Shown: positions 52,266 to 60,661 of the stretch, piece after piece
Layout of the letters: each line of letters starts with the position of its first letter
Numbering within the stretch: the stretch's first letter is position 1
Origin: Mycobacterium sp. ACS4054
Lineage (GTDB): Bacteria; Actinomycetota; Actinomycetes; Mycobacteriales; Mycobacteriaceae
Direction: 5' to 3'
Length of the DNA stretch: 64,000 bases
NCBI RefSeq assembly: GCF_001667275.1
Contig: NZ_LZHV01000061.1
Span: forward strand, 346,420-410,419
Notes under the pieces: model-generated
What the model was told of the DNA's origin: nothing
The model's database searches: none
Seen by the model: only the letters and a program-made list of their open reading frames with translations
Translations under genes and position numbers: made by a program

Positions 52266-52976
52266 GTGCCGCGACAGGTCCGATCCGAAGCCACTCGGCG
52301 CAAGATTCTCGATGCGGCCATCGAGGTGTTCGGGGAAGTCGGGTATGCCGCCGCCGGGTGGGGCGCGATCATCGAGCGGACCGGAATGACCAAGGGCGCC
52401 CTTTATCACCACTTCGATTCCAAGGAATCTTTGGCGTCGGACATCTTGAAGGAGGGTTCCGACACCCTTCTGACCGCATTCGGGAACGTGTGCGGGTCGT
52501 CATCGCCGGGGCTGGAAAACATGCTGCACGGCGCCTTCACCATCGTCGAAGTGCTGAATAACGACAAAATGGTTCGCACGGCCGAGCAATTGGCCTCTGC
52601 CTTAAGCGGATTGAACGAGGCCGCCGCGAGCTTCTACGGGGACCTGGCGGTGAAGATCGCCGACGAGGCGAGGCGAGCGATCAGGGAAGGCGACCTGCGC
52701 AAGGATGTCGACCCCGAGGTGCTCTCCGAGTTTCTGGTGGGCGCCATGTTCGGAACGCGGTTGGTATTCAAGGCGATAGCGCGCCGCGATCCGAAGCGGA
52801 TCGCCGCCGGCGGGGTCGCCGAGCGACTGCGTCAGATATTGGAGCTTCTGCTGCCCGGCACCGTGACGGAAGCCTCGCTGCCTTACTTCCAGCAATTCCT
52901 GGGTCGCGAAGTGATGCGCCACGCCCCGTTCATTTCCGCCCGCCCCGACGCCGCGACCGAACCCCTTATCGGATAG
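52266..52976 (+). CDS. TetR-family regulator, butyrolactone-receptor-like, copy 2
   Basis: A 236-residue TetR protein with HTH RRKILDAAIEVFGEVGYAAA to MTKGALYHHFDSKESLASDI. The ligand-binding domain is longer than average and includes ADEARRAIREGDLRKDVDPE and an AMFGTRLVFKAIARRDP stretch like ScbR/ArpA proteins. The GTG at 52266 has GGAGG upstream. It follows the first TetR on the same strand and ends before a hairpin followed by five Ts. The two regulators may form a receptor/pseudoreceptor-like pair; this is an analogy only. Confidence 0.85.
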   Translation: MPRQVRSEATRRKILDAAIEVFGEVGYAAAGWGAIIERTGMTKGALYHHFDSKESLASDILKEGSDTLLTAFGNVCGSSSPGLENMLHGAFTIVEVLNNDKMVRTAEQLASALSGLNEAAASFYGDLAVKIADEARRAIREGDLRKDVDPEVLSEFLVGAMFGTRLVFKAIARRDPKRIAAGGVAERLRQILELLLPGTVTEASLPYFQQFLGREVMRHAPFISARPDAATEPLIG

Positions 52977-53003
52977 GCCCCCGCGCTAAGGCGAAGTCGG
53001 GCC

Positions 53004-53023
53004 GGATGTGCCGCATCCTTTTT
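53004..53023 (+). terminator. Rho-independent terminator after the second TetR gene
   Basis: GGATG, five bases, CATCC, followed directly by TTTTT (53019-53023), 27 bases after the stop at 52976. The short stem with a T-run is rare in this GC-rich genome and marks the end of the TetR unit before the BcsB-like gene. Confidence 0.6.
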
Positions 53024-53093
53024 CGCCGTCGAAGAGGCGGTGATTTAAGTAAGTGGGGCTGCGGCGCTTTCGACAATGCATACTGTTCCGGTG

Positions 53094-55073
53094 ATGTACC
53101 CGAGACGTCTGGGCAAAGTGGTTGCGCTGGCCGCTGTGGCCGGGTTTTTGGTGATGAGCGCCCCGGCGTCGTGGTCCGCGGCCCGCGACCCCGTTACGAC
53201 GGCGGACTCGCCGACCCTGTCGCTGACCGACATCGGGTCGGCCCCCACCCTGGAGTTCTGGGGGCTGACGAGCAGCCAACAGCTGACCGTGCCGGTGCTG
53301 CACGGGCTCACGCCCGCGGCGCTGAACGCCACCGTCGAACTGCCGGTCAACCTGCGGTCGGGCCAGCTCACGGTGACCCAGGGCGAGCGCACCCTCGCCC
53401 GATTGACTCTGCCCACCGCCGATCAGACGCCGATAGTCATTCCGCTGGCCGGGGCGGAAGTCAACGACAAGTGGATGACCGTGACCTTGCGGTCCTACCT
53501 GGTGCCGTTGGATGGATTCTGCTTGTACCCGGAGAGCCCGCTGCGTCTGGCGAACGGGTCGATCACCTACACCGGGGTCGAACTGCCGCCGACCACGGTG
53601 GCGCATTTCCTGCCGCCCGTGCTGCGCAAGCTTTCTATCTTTCTGCCGCAATCGCCGTCGGCGAACGAGTCCGACACGGCGATCCAACTGGCCGCGTCCG
53701 TGGCCTCGCGCTATGGCAGGCAGGCGCCCGAGATCATCGTGACGCCGCTGGCCGAGGGACAGGCGGCGCCCCCGACGCCCCCGCAATCGCTCGAGCGCCA
53801 GATCGTCGTCAAAGAGGGCCCGGACAACGGGCTTTCCCTGCAGGGCGCCACCGGCGTGCCGTGGTTGCTGATGTCGGGACCCCTTGGGCAGTCCGACGAA
53901 TCGAACACCGCCGTGCTGTTCAACGACGTATCGCAGCTGGCCCTGTCCTCCAAGGCGGCGGCGGAACAACTCAAGCCCAGCCTGCAGCAGCTGGGCGGCA
54001 GCGTCACGTTGCGCGAACTGGGCCAGCCCGTCGTCAACGCCACATCCCTGCAGCCGCGGGTGTCGATCGGACTGGACCAGACCCGGTTCGGCAGATCGAT
54101 ACACGACGTGCGCGTGCATCTGCAGGGCTCCTACACCCCGACGCCCGGGAACATCGGGGGACAGATCGCCGTGACGATCGGCCCTGAGACCATCGACCAC
54201 TGGCCGACCGACGGCCACGGCACCATCGACCGCTGGGTCGACGTGCCGGACCGGCTGCTGCAGCGCTACACCAGCCTCGACATGGTTCTCGACGTCGCCG
54301 CCAACATCGGACACTGTGGCGACTTCTACACCGCGGGCGCCGGAAACCAGCTCCTCAATCTGAACATCAACGGCGACAGCATCATTCAGAGCGATCCGGC
54401 CGCGCCGCCGGTGCCGGACGGCTTCCAGTCGATGCCGCAGTCGCTGATGCCCCGGGTGCAGGTGGCGATCGAGCCGCACTCGCTGATCGACACGGTGCGC
54501 GCGATCAACCTGGTGGTGGGACTGCAGCGGATAAGCTCCGTGCCGATCTACACCACGGTCACGACCGCGCAACAGGCGATCGACTCGTCCGACCCCGCCA
54601 TCGTGATCGCCGCCGACGGGTGGAATCACTCCAACGTCGTGCTTCCGGTTTCCGCGGGGCCCAGCGGCCCGATCACCGTCAACGCCACCGAATCCGACGG
54701 CAAGCCCGCCAAGCTCACGCTGGATCCCGGCCTCCGGTTCGCTTCTCTTCAAACGGTTTTCAACAAGGGCCGGTCACTGCTGGTCGCCACCTCCAATGGG
54801 GCGCCCGGGCAGCTCGACGAGCTGCTGCGCTGGCTCAACGCCGATAACAAGCGCTGGCAACGGCTCAAGGGCGTCGCGGTGGTGTCCGCACCGGGCGGGC
54901 AGGACCCGGTGAGCGTCGAACGGTCGCCCGCGGCCGCTCCGACCCCCGGGGCGCAGAGCCACTCGGACCTCGGCTGGCTATGGTGGTTCGGCGCGGGCTG
55001 GGTCGCTGTGGCGATCGTCGGCGCGGCGGTGATCGTGTGGCGAACCAGGCGCGAATCATGGCGGCGCCGTTAG
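53094..55073 (+). CDS. BcsB-like exported membrane-anchored polysaccharide synthase subunit
   Basis: A 659-residue exported protein. Signal peptide MYPRRLGKVVALAAVAGFL to about residue 30, a large extracytoplasmic beta-rich region, and one C-terminal TM helix (about 630-650) with basic stop-transfer RTRRESWRRR. The repeated beta-sandwich and Rossmann-like segments (LEFWGLTSSQQLTVPVLHGL, SDPAIVIAADGW) are like BcsB, the periplasmic partner of a BcsA cellulose synthase. No BcsA-like GT2 lies in the window. ATG 53094 was preferred over ATG 53076. The assignment to BcsB is moderately sure; the polymer is unknown. Confidence 0.6.
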   Translation: MYPRRLGKVVALAAVAGFLVMSAPASWSAARDPVTTADSPTLSLTDIGSAPTLEFWGLTSSQQLTVPVLHGLTPAALNATVELPVNLRSGQLTVTQGERTLARLTLPTADQTPIVIPLAGAEVNDKWMTVTLRSYLVPLDGFCLYPESPLRLANGSITYTGVELPPTTVAHFLPPVLRKLSIFLPQSPSANESDTAIQLAASVASRYGRQAPEIIVTPLAEGQAAPPTPPQSLERQIVVKEGPDNGLSLQGATGVPWLLMSGPLGQSDESNTAVLFNDVSQLALSSKAAAEQLKPSLQQLGGSVTLRELGQPVVNATSLQPRVSIGLDQTRFGRSIHDVRVHLQGSYTPTPGNIGGQIAVTIGPETIDHWPTDGHGTIDRWVDVPDRLLQRYTSLDMVLDVAANIGHCGDFYTAGAGNQLLNLNINGDSIIQSDPAAPPVPDGFQSMPQSLMPRVQVAIEPHSLIDTVRAINLVVGLQRISSVPIYTTVTTAQQAIDSSDPAIVIAADGWNHSNVVLPVSAGPSGPITVNATESDGKPAKLTLDPGLRFASLQTVFNKGRSLLVATSNGAPGQLDELLRWLNADNKRWQRLKGVAVVSAPGGQDPVSVERSPAAAPTPGAQSHSDLGWLWWFGAGWVAVAIVGAAVIVWRTRRESWRRR

Positions 55074-55086
55074 CGTTTGACACCTG

Positions 55087-56103
55087 ATGGCGCGCGTCAA
55101 GAATGCCGTGGCCGCTCTGCTGTGCGCCGCCGGGGTGCCGGCGCTGGCCCGGCGGCGACACCGCGACGCGCTCGCCATCGTGATGTTTCACGGGGTGGAG
55201 GACGAACCGCCGTCGCCGCCCTGCGGGCACGTGCTCGGTGCGGCGCGCTACCGCCGTCAGTTGGCTTATCTGCGTAGGCATTTCAACGTCCTCCCGCTGC
55301 AGGAGGCCCTCGATCGGCTTGCCGAGGGGACGCTGCCGCCCCGCGCGGTGGCGATCACGTTCGACGACGGCACCCGCAACCTGGCCACGCACGCCGTTCC
55401 GGTGCTGCGCGAGCTGCGGCTGCCCGCGGCGGTGTTCCTGGCGACCGGCCCGCTGGACGGCGGCGAAATCCTTTGGCCGGACCGGCTTTGGCTCGCGATC
55501 GCCCGCACCACCGCACAAGAGGTCGACCTGGCCGCGTTGGGGCTGGGCGTTCGCTCGCTCGCCGGGGTGACCAACCGCGGCAGGGCCTACGCCGCCGCGG
55601 TTGCGGCGTGTAAGGACCTGGCCGACGCGGACCGGATCAGGGCGCTGGACGAGATTTTCGCCGCGCTCGGCCACCGCGACGACGGCGACGGTGGTCCGTT
55701 CCGGATGCTCTCCTGGGACGAAGCGCGCGGGCTGGCCGGCGACGGCCTGGTGACACTGCACCCGCATTCGGTGACCCACCCGATCCTCGCCCGCTGCGAC
55801 GACGACAAAGTCGAACGGGAGATCGCGGATTCCTGCGCGGCACTCGAGCGCGAAACCGGCCAGCGCGTCACGATTTTCGCCTACCCCAACGGGCGGCCGC
55901 GGGATTTCGACGCCCGCGCCAAGGACGCACTGCGCGCCCGCGGCATCCGCTGGGCGCTAGCCGCCACGGCGGGCTTGGCCGACCGTCGTTGCGACCCGCT
56001 GGCGTTGCCGCGCCTCGCGGTGTCCAGCGGTTCGTCTTTCGGCCATTTCCGGCTGATGGTTTCCGGCGGCCTACCGCGCCGCTCCGGCGGGCACCGCGGC
56101 TAG
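55087..56103 (+). CDS. CE4 polysaccharide deacetylase (NodB-like)
   Basis: A 338-residue protein with a NodB-homology domain. The catalytic Asp and metal Asp are in ITFDDGTRN, the two metal His in LHPHSVTHP, and a later FAYPNGRPRDF motif matches CE4 motif 3. The N-terminal ~25 residues (VKNAVAALLCAAGVPALARR) could be a weak membrane anchor. It starts 13 bases after the BcsB-like gene and is co-transcribed with it. Removal of acetyl groups from an amino-sugar polymer outside the cell is the likely role. Confidence 0.82.
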   Translation: MARVKNAVAALLCAAGVPALARRRHRDALAIVMFHGVEDEPPSPPCGHVLGAARYRRQLAYLRRHFNVLPLQEALDRLAEGTLPPRAVAITFDDGTRNLATHAVPVLRELRLPAAVFLATGPLDGGEILWPDRLWLAIARTTAQEVDLAALGLGVRSLAGVTNRGRAYAAAVAACKDLADADRIRALDEIFAALGHRDDGDGGPFRMLSWDEARGLAGDGLVTLHPHSVTHPILARCDDDKVEREIADSCAALERETGQRVTIFAYPNGRPRDFDARAKDALRARGIRWALAATAGLADRRCDPLALPRLAVSSGSSFGHFRLMVSGGLPRRSGGHRG

Positions 56104-56462
56104 CGGTCGTCCTGCCACAACTGCTCGGTCAGATCCTGGAAAGCCGCGAGGACGAATTGATCGTCGGCCCGCATCGCCGCCGACTTGCTCATCAGGGCTC
56201 GCACCACCGAACCGTCCTTGTGCGCCAGCTCGACGACCATGTTCGCCAGGGAATGAACGACCGATAACAACGACTCCGACTCCGGCGCCTGATGGAAGAT
56301 CTGGTGGAACCGGAGCGACAAGACCTCTTCCGGCTCGTAGCCCATCATCTCGGCGAACGCGGCGTTGGAAAACAGGATGGCGCCGTCGTTCTCGATGGCC
56401 AGCACGGGGATCGGAATCCGCTCGAGCACAACCAACGCCGGCAGCTGCTTCAAAGTCGTCAT
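56100..56462 (-). CDS. PAS-domain protein, 120 aa
   Basis: A stand-alone PAS domain (residues about 10-115): IPIPVLAIENDGAILFSNAAFAEMMGYEPEEVLSLRFHQIF is the characteristic N-terminal half and VVRALMSKSAAMRADDQFVLAAFQDLTEQ the C-terminal half. No output domain is attached, so it must act by protein contact or as part of a larger sensor. Start ATG 56462; it overlaps the deacetylase gene end by 4 bases (convergent). The ligand is unknown. It could sense redox or light if it binds a cofactor. Confidence 0.8.
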   Translation of the reverse strand: MTTLKQLPALVVLERIPIPVLAIENDGAILFSNAAFAEMMGYEPEEVLSLRFHQIFHQAPESESLLSVVHSLANMVVELAHKDGSVVRALMSKSAAMRADDQFVLAAFQDLTEQLWQDDR

Positions 56463-56620
56463 CGGCGAATCCTCGTGATGCCGATTGCGTCGTCGCTCCA
56501 CCGGCCGATTATGGCGCATAACATAGGCTATACACGAGGTCTTGGCGCAGATGCGCCCGCAGGATGTTCCGGCGCGTTCCGTTTCCGGCGATGCGTTGGA
56601 CCCGTACCGGAGTTCGGGGC

Positions 56621-57211
56621 TCACGCCGTCGAGGCGGTGGCGCCGCAGAATCCGCTGATCAGAATCTCGAGTCGGGCGGCGTGCTGATCCGGGCGTAACC
56701 GCCCGCCGCGCTCGAGCGTGACCAGACCGTACAGGGCGGCCCACACGACCTCGGTCAGCGTGTCGGGGTCCCGTGGGCCCGCGACCATCGCCACCGCCGC
56801 CCGCAATTCCGCGAAGGCCGCCGCCAACTCGGCCGGGGTGTCCTCGGCGGCGAACGGCAGCGTCGTCGCGCGGGTGAACATCGCGTCGAACAGGGCGGGA
56901 TTGTCCCGAGCGAACCCGATGAACGCCCGGGCCACCCGCGTCAGGGCATCCCGCCCGTCGGTGGCGTCGCCGCGGGCGCCGCACAGCGCGTGCGCGAGCT
57001 CGCCGAATCCCTCGACGGCGACCGAGGCGGCGATGTCCTCCATGCCGGAGAAGTGTTTGTAGAGCACCGGTTGGCTGTATTCGATCTCGGCGGACAGCCG
57101 ACGGGTGGTGACGGCGTCCCAGCCCTCTTCCTCGGCCAGCTTGCGCGCGGTGGTGGTGATCAGCGCGCGGCGGGCCGCCCGTTCGCGTGCCCGGCGGTCC
57201 TCGATGGCCAT
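56621..57211 (-). CDS. TetR-family regulator divergent from the DUF1772 gene
   Basis: A 196-residue TetR protein with HTH ALITTTARKLAEEEGWDAV to IEYSQPVLYKHFSGMEDIAAS and a C-terminal domain of the WHG/TetR_C_33 type (VWAALYGLVTLERGGRL). It is divergent from the 57313 gene, with a perfect and an imperfect copy of a palindromic TAGCGTTGCTA motif between them. It probably represses the DUF1772/deazaflavin-type pair. Confidence 0.88.
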   Translation of the reverse strand: MAIEDRRARERAARRALITTTARKLAEEEGWDAVTTRRLSAEIEYSQPVLYKHFSGMEDIAASVAVEGFGELAHALCGARGDATDGRDALTRVARAFIGFARDNPALFDAMFTRATTLPFAAEDTPAELAAAFAELRAAVAMVAGPRDPDTLTEVVWAALYGLVTLERGGRLRPDQHAARLEILISGFCGATASTA

Positions 57212-57239
57212 GCGGTAATACTAGCGCCGATATCAACGC

Positions 57240-57250
57240 TAGCGATGCTA
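57240..57250. promoter_or_regulatory. Second copy of operator core TAGCGATGCTA
   Basis: Differs by one base from the core of the palindrome at 57272-57286. The two are 34 bases apart (centre to centre), about three helical turns, typical of paired repressor sites near a divergent promoter. Confidence 0.5.
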
Positions 57251-57271
57251 TTGACAGACCGATTTCCAAGG

Positions 57272-57286
57272 GTTAGCGTTGCTAAC
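57272..57286. promoter_or_regulatory. Palindrome GTTAGCGTTGCTAAC, probable TetR operator
   Basis: Perfect 6-bp arms GTTAGC/GCTAAC around GTT, between the divergent TetR (57211) and DUF1772 (57313) genes. A related copy is at 57240. Confidence 0.65.
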
Positions 57287-57312
57287 ACCTACGGGAGACG
57301 AGGAGTCGCATC

Positions 57313-57777
57313 ATGGTTGCCACGTTGTTCGCGGTCATTGCAGTGCTGGGGACCGGGGTCGTCTACGGCACCGACGTGTTCTGCGCGATGGTGCAGCGGC
57401 CCGCGCTGGCCCGAGTCGACGACCACGCCCTGCTCGCGGTGATGGGCAACGTGCATCGCTACGGCGATCGCCGGATGCGACTGCCCAGCCTGCTCGGCCT
57501 GGCCGCGGCGGTCATCAGCGCGGCGCTCGCTTCCGCCTTCGGCCGCTGGGCGCAAGCCGGCGCGGCCGGCGCCGCGGTCGCCCTGCTGCTGGTGTGGCTG
57601 CTGCTCTACCTGAAGGTGAGCGCGCCGATCAACCGGCAACTCATCGCCGGCGCCGACCGGCCCGAGCTGCCCACCGATGCTCGGGCGCTGCAACGCGACT
57701 GGGACAAGGTGATCACGCTCAGGGCCACCCTGCAGGGCCTGGCGGTCACCGCGCTGTGCCTGTCAATGCTGGTTTGA
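57313..57777 (+). CDS. DUF1772-family membrane protein (anthrone-oxygenase-like)
   Basis: A 154-residue membrane protein with about four TM helices. The first helix VATLFAVIAVLGTGVVYGTDVFCAMVQRPALARVDD fits DUF1772, found in anthrone oxygenase relatives, and RDWDKVITLRATLQGLAVTALCL is the conserved C-terminal part. It is the first gene of a unit with the deazaflavin-type protein and is divergent from a TetR. Function unknown; a membrane stress or redox role is suggested only by context. Confidence 0.75.
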   Translation: MVATLFAVIAVLGTGVVYGTDVFCAMVQRPALARVDDHALLAVMGNVHRYGDRRMRLPSLLGLAAAVISAALASAFGRWAQAGAAGAAVALLLVWLLLYLKVSAPINRQLIAGADRPELPTDARALQRDWDKVITLRATLQGLAVTALCLSMLV

Positions 57778-57796
57778 ACCGAAAGGGGAAATAGAA

Positions 57797-58162
57797 ATGT
57801 CCATAGCCAAGAACGTCGGTCGCCTGGTGATGCGCGCGGCTCCGTTGTTGAACACGCCGGTCGCGGCGATTGCGTCCTCGCCGCGCTTGGGCGCACGGCT
57901 CCGGCGCAGCATCACGCTGGTCACCTACACCGGCCGGCGCTCGGGACGGACCTTCTCGATCCCGGTGGCCTATAGCCGCCACGGCGACGATGTCGAGATC
58001 GTCGCGAACATGCCGGAAACCAAGACGTGGTGGCGCAACTTCGTCGGCGAAGGCGCCCCGCTGTCGCTCACGCTGGATGGCACCGAACGCGCCGGCCATG
58101 CGATCGCTCACCGGGACGCCAAGGGACGCGTCACCATTCGCGTCCGCCTCGCAACCGGCTAG
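57797..58162 (+). CDS. Deazaflavin-dependent nitroreductase-family protein (Ddn-like fold)
   Basis: A 121-residue split beta-barrel protein of the F420-dependent nitroreductase/DDN family (DUF385-like). Features are ITLVTYTGRRSGRTFSIPVAY, a phosphate-binding loop typical of the family, and IVANMPETKTWWRNFVGEGAPLSLTLDG. It would use reduced F420 or another flavin as cofactor, but the exact substrate is unknown. It follows the DUF1772 gene by 19 bases, and its stop overlaps the convergent metG gene by 4. Confidence 0.82.
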   Translation: MSIAKNVGRLVMRAAPLLNTPVAAIASSPRLGARLRRSITLVTYTGRRSGRTFSIPVAYSRHGDDVEIVANMPETKTWWRNFVGEGAPLSLTLDGTERAGHAIAHRDAKGRVTIRVRLATG

Positions 58163-59700
58163 TCGACCTGGTAGCGCGGGAAGACGCCGGCCGGCGCGGG
58201 CAGCGCCGTGCCGGGCGCCAGCCGGGTGCCGATGGCGTCGAACCCGCGCTGCTCGGGCGGTTGGCCGAGCAGATCCAGCAGCTTGCCCGCCGAATCGGGC
58301 ATCACCGGCTGAATCAACAGCGCCGCAATGCGAACCGCCTCGCACGTCGTATAAAGCACTGTGGCGAAACGCTTTTGGTCCGCCTCCGCGTCGCTCTTGC
58401 GCAACACCCACGGCTGTTGGGCCGAGAAGTACTTGTTCGCCTCGCCGAGCATCAGCCAGATCGCTTCCAACGCCAGGTGCATGGCCTGCCCGTCGAAGCT
58501 GACGCGGACCCGATCCAACAACCCGTCGGCCGTCGCCAGCAGCTCGGCGTCCGCGGCCGTCAGCTCACCGGGCTGGGGCACCACGCCGTCCAGGTTCTTG
58601 GCCACCATCGACAACGACCGCTGGGCCAGGTTGCCCAGCTCGTTGGCCAGGTCGGTGTTGATCCGGGTGATGATGGCCTCTTCGCTGTAGCTGCCGTCCT
58701 GGCCGAACGGCACCTCCCGCAACAGGAAATAGCGCAGCTGGTCCACGCCGAACGTATCCGCCAGCGCGACGGGGTCGACGACGTTGCCCACCGACTTGCT
58801 CATCTTCTCGCCCCGGTTCAGCAGGAAGCCGTGCGCGAAAACCCTACGCGGCAAATCGATCCCGGCCGACATCAGAAACGCCGGCCAGTAGACCGTGTGG
58901 AAACGGATGATGTCCTTGCCGATCATGTGCAGATCCGCCGGCCAATAGCGTTGGAACATCGGCGAATCGGTGTCGGGGTAGCCCACCCCGGTCAGGTAAT
59001 TGGTCAGCGCGTCCACCCAGACGTACATGACGTGATCGGGATGCTCGGGCACTTTCACGCCCCAGTCGAACGACGTCCGCGAGATCGACAGATCCCGCAG
59101 GCCGCCCGAGACGAAGCTGACCACCTCGTTGCGCCGCACGTCGGGCGCGATGAAGTCGGGGTTGGCCTCGTAGTGGGCCAGCAGCTTGTCGGTATACGCC
59201 GACAGCCGGAAGAAATAGGTCTGCTCCTCGGTCCAGGTGACCGGCGTGCCGGTTTCGACGGCGACCCGGATGCCGTCGACCTCGGCGGTCTCCGATTCGA
59301 CGAAGAATCGCTCGTCGCGCACCGAGTACCACCCGGCATAGCTGTCCAGGTAGATGTCGCCGGCCGCCTCCATCCGCCGCCAGATCGCTTTGGACGCCTC
59401 GTGGTGATCGGCATCGGTGGTGCGGATGAACCGGTCGAAGGAGATGTTCAGCTTCTCCTGCAGCCGCTGGAAGATGTCGGAATTGCGCCGCGCCAGATCG
59501 GCGGTCGGGATGCCTTCGGCCGCCGCCGTCTCCATCATCTTGAGGCCGTGCTCGTCGGTGCCGGTCAGAAATCGCACGTCGAAGCCGTCGAGCCGCTTGA
59601 ACCGGGCGATGGCGTCGGTCGCGACGTACTCATACGCGTGCCCGACGTGCGGATTGCCGTTGGGATACGTGATCGCGGTGGTGACGTAGAAGGGCCTCAT
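58159..59700 (-). CDS. metG: Methionyl-tRNA synthetase
   Basis: A 513-residue class I synthetase that charges tRNA-Met. The HIGH-like motif is PNGNPHVGHAYE, the KMSKS motif is RGEKMSKSVGNVV, and the anticodon-binding domain follows (LFGVDQL... RYFLLREVPFGQDGSYSEEA). There is no C-terminal dimerisation/tRBD domain, as in mycobacterial MetS. It is divergent from tatD with only about 25 bases between starts. Core gene, marking the edge of the accessory island. Confidence 0.97.
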   Translation of the reverse strand: MRPFYVTTAITYPNGNPHVGHAYEYVATDAIARFKRLDGFDVRFLTGTDEHGLKMMETAAAEGIPTADLARRNSDIFQRLQEKLNISFDRFIRTTDADHHEASKAIWRRMEAAGDIYLDSYAGWYSVRDERFFVESETAEVDGIRVAVETGTPVTWTEEQTYFFRLSAYTDKLLAHYEANPDFIAPDVRRNEVVSFVSGGLRDLSISRTSFDWGVKVPEHPDHVMYVWVDALTNYLTGVGYPDTDSPMFQRYWPADLHMIGKDIIRFHTVYWPAFLMSAGIDLPRRVFAHGFLLNRGEKMSKSVGNVVDPVALADTFGVDQLRYFLLREVPFGQDGSYSEEAIITRINTDLANELGNLAQRSLSMVAKNLDGVVPQPGELTAADAELLATADGLLDRVRVSFDGQAMHLALEAIWLMLGEANKYFSAQQPWVLRKSDAEADQKRFATVLYTTCEAVRIAALLIQPVMPDSAGKLLDLLGQPPEQRGFDAIGTRLAPGTALPAPAGVFPRYQVD

Positions 59701-59725
59701 CGAGAGTCCACCTTATTGTGTGCGC

Positions 59726-60571
59726 GTGAGCTCCAACCGACGAGAACGCGAAGCCCCGCCCGCCCCGGAGCCGCTGGCGCCCCTGATCGACGCCCATACC
59801 CACCTGGACGCGTGCGGCGCGCGCGACGCCGAGGACGTGCGCGCGATCGCCGACCGGGCCGAGGCGGTCGGGGTGGGGGCGGTGGTCACCATCGCCGACG
59901 ACCTGGATTCGGCGCGCTGGGTGACGCGGGCCGCCGAATGGGATCCGCGCGTCTACGCCGCGGTGGCCTTGCACCCCACCCGCGCCGACGCGCTGGACGA
60001 CGACGCCCGCAGCGAGATCGAGCGCCTGGTGGCGCATCCCCGGGTGGCGGCGGTGGGGGAGACCGGCCTGGACCTGTACTGGCCCGGCCGGCTCGACGGC
60101 TGCGCGCGACCGGACACGCAGCGCGACGCCTTCGCGTGGCACATCGACCTGGCCAAGCGGTGCGGAAAACCGCTGATGATCCACAACCGCGAGGCCGACG
60201 CCGAGGTGCTCGACGTGCTGGCGGCCGAGGGCGCTCCCGACACCGTGATCTTCCATTGCTTCTCGTCGGACGCCGCGATGGCCCGCCGCTGCGTGGACGC
60301 CGGGTGGTTACTCAGCCTGTCGGGGACGGCCAGCTTCCGCAACGCCCGCGACCTGCGCGAAGCCATTCCGTTGATCCCGCTGGACCAGCTGTTGGTGGAA
60401 ACCGATGCGCCGTTCCTGACGCCGCATCCCTACCGCGGGTCGCCCAACGAACCGTATTGCCTTCCTTATACTGTGCGAGCGATCGCGGAATTGGTGGGTC
60501 GTCCCGCCGAAGAGCTGGCGCGGGCCACCACGAGCAACGCCCGGCGGGTCTACGGAATGGCTCGGGCATAA
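59726..60571 (+). CDS. tatD: TatD-family metal-dependent deoxyribonuclease
   Basis: A TIM-barrel hydrolase of about 281 residues. Metal-binding motifs are in order: IDAHTHLDACG, AVGETGLDLYW, FHCFSSDAAMARR and LVETDAPFLTP. TatD proteins act as 3'-5' DNA exonucleases in repair or quality control. The start is GTG 59726 or GTG 59720; they differ by two residues. Both lie within 30 bases of the divergent metG start, so the transcript is probably almost leaderless. It precedes the rpfB operon. Confidence 0.92.
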   Translation: MSSNRREREAPPAPEPLAPLIDAHTHLDACGARDAEDVRAIADRAEAVGVGAVVTIADDLDSARWVTRAAEWDPRVYAAVALHPTRADALDDDARSEIERLVAHPRVAAVGETGLDLYWPGRLDGCARPDTQRDAFAWHIDLAKRCGKPLMIHNREADAEVLDVLAAEGAPDTVIFHCFSSDAAMARRCVDAGWLLSLSGTASFRNARDLREAIPLIPLDQLLVETDAPFLTPHPYRGSPNEPYCLPYTVRAIAELVGRPAEELARATTSNARRVYGMARA

Positions 60572-60613
60572 GTCGCCCGACGGGACGATTGCGTTAACAA
60601 CCCCTCGCCGGAG

Positions 60614-60642
60614 TTGCTCAACTTTGGCCGGTTCGTTACCGT
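60614..60642 (+). promoter_or_regulatory. Candidate promoter of the rpfB-ksgA-ispE operon
   Basis: TTGCTC (60614-60619), a 17-base spacer, then TACCGT (60637-60642) match a mycobacterial SigA-type -35/-10. Transcription would start near 60648, giving a leader of about 130 bases before the rpfB ATG at 60778. Confidence 0.5.
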
Positions 60643-60661
60643 CTTGTGATCGAAAGGGATG

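Noticed and set aside
53000..54752. Long minus-strand frame opposite the BcsB-like gene
   Set aside because: It is Arg/Gly/His-rich with no motif; the plus strand has a signal peptide, TM anchor and coherent composition.
28911..56103. Island as a glycopeptidolipid or mycobactin-type cluster
   Set aside because: There are no NRPS, PKS or acyltransferase modules; the gene content is polysaccharide-type.
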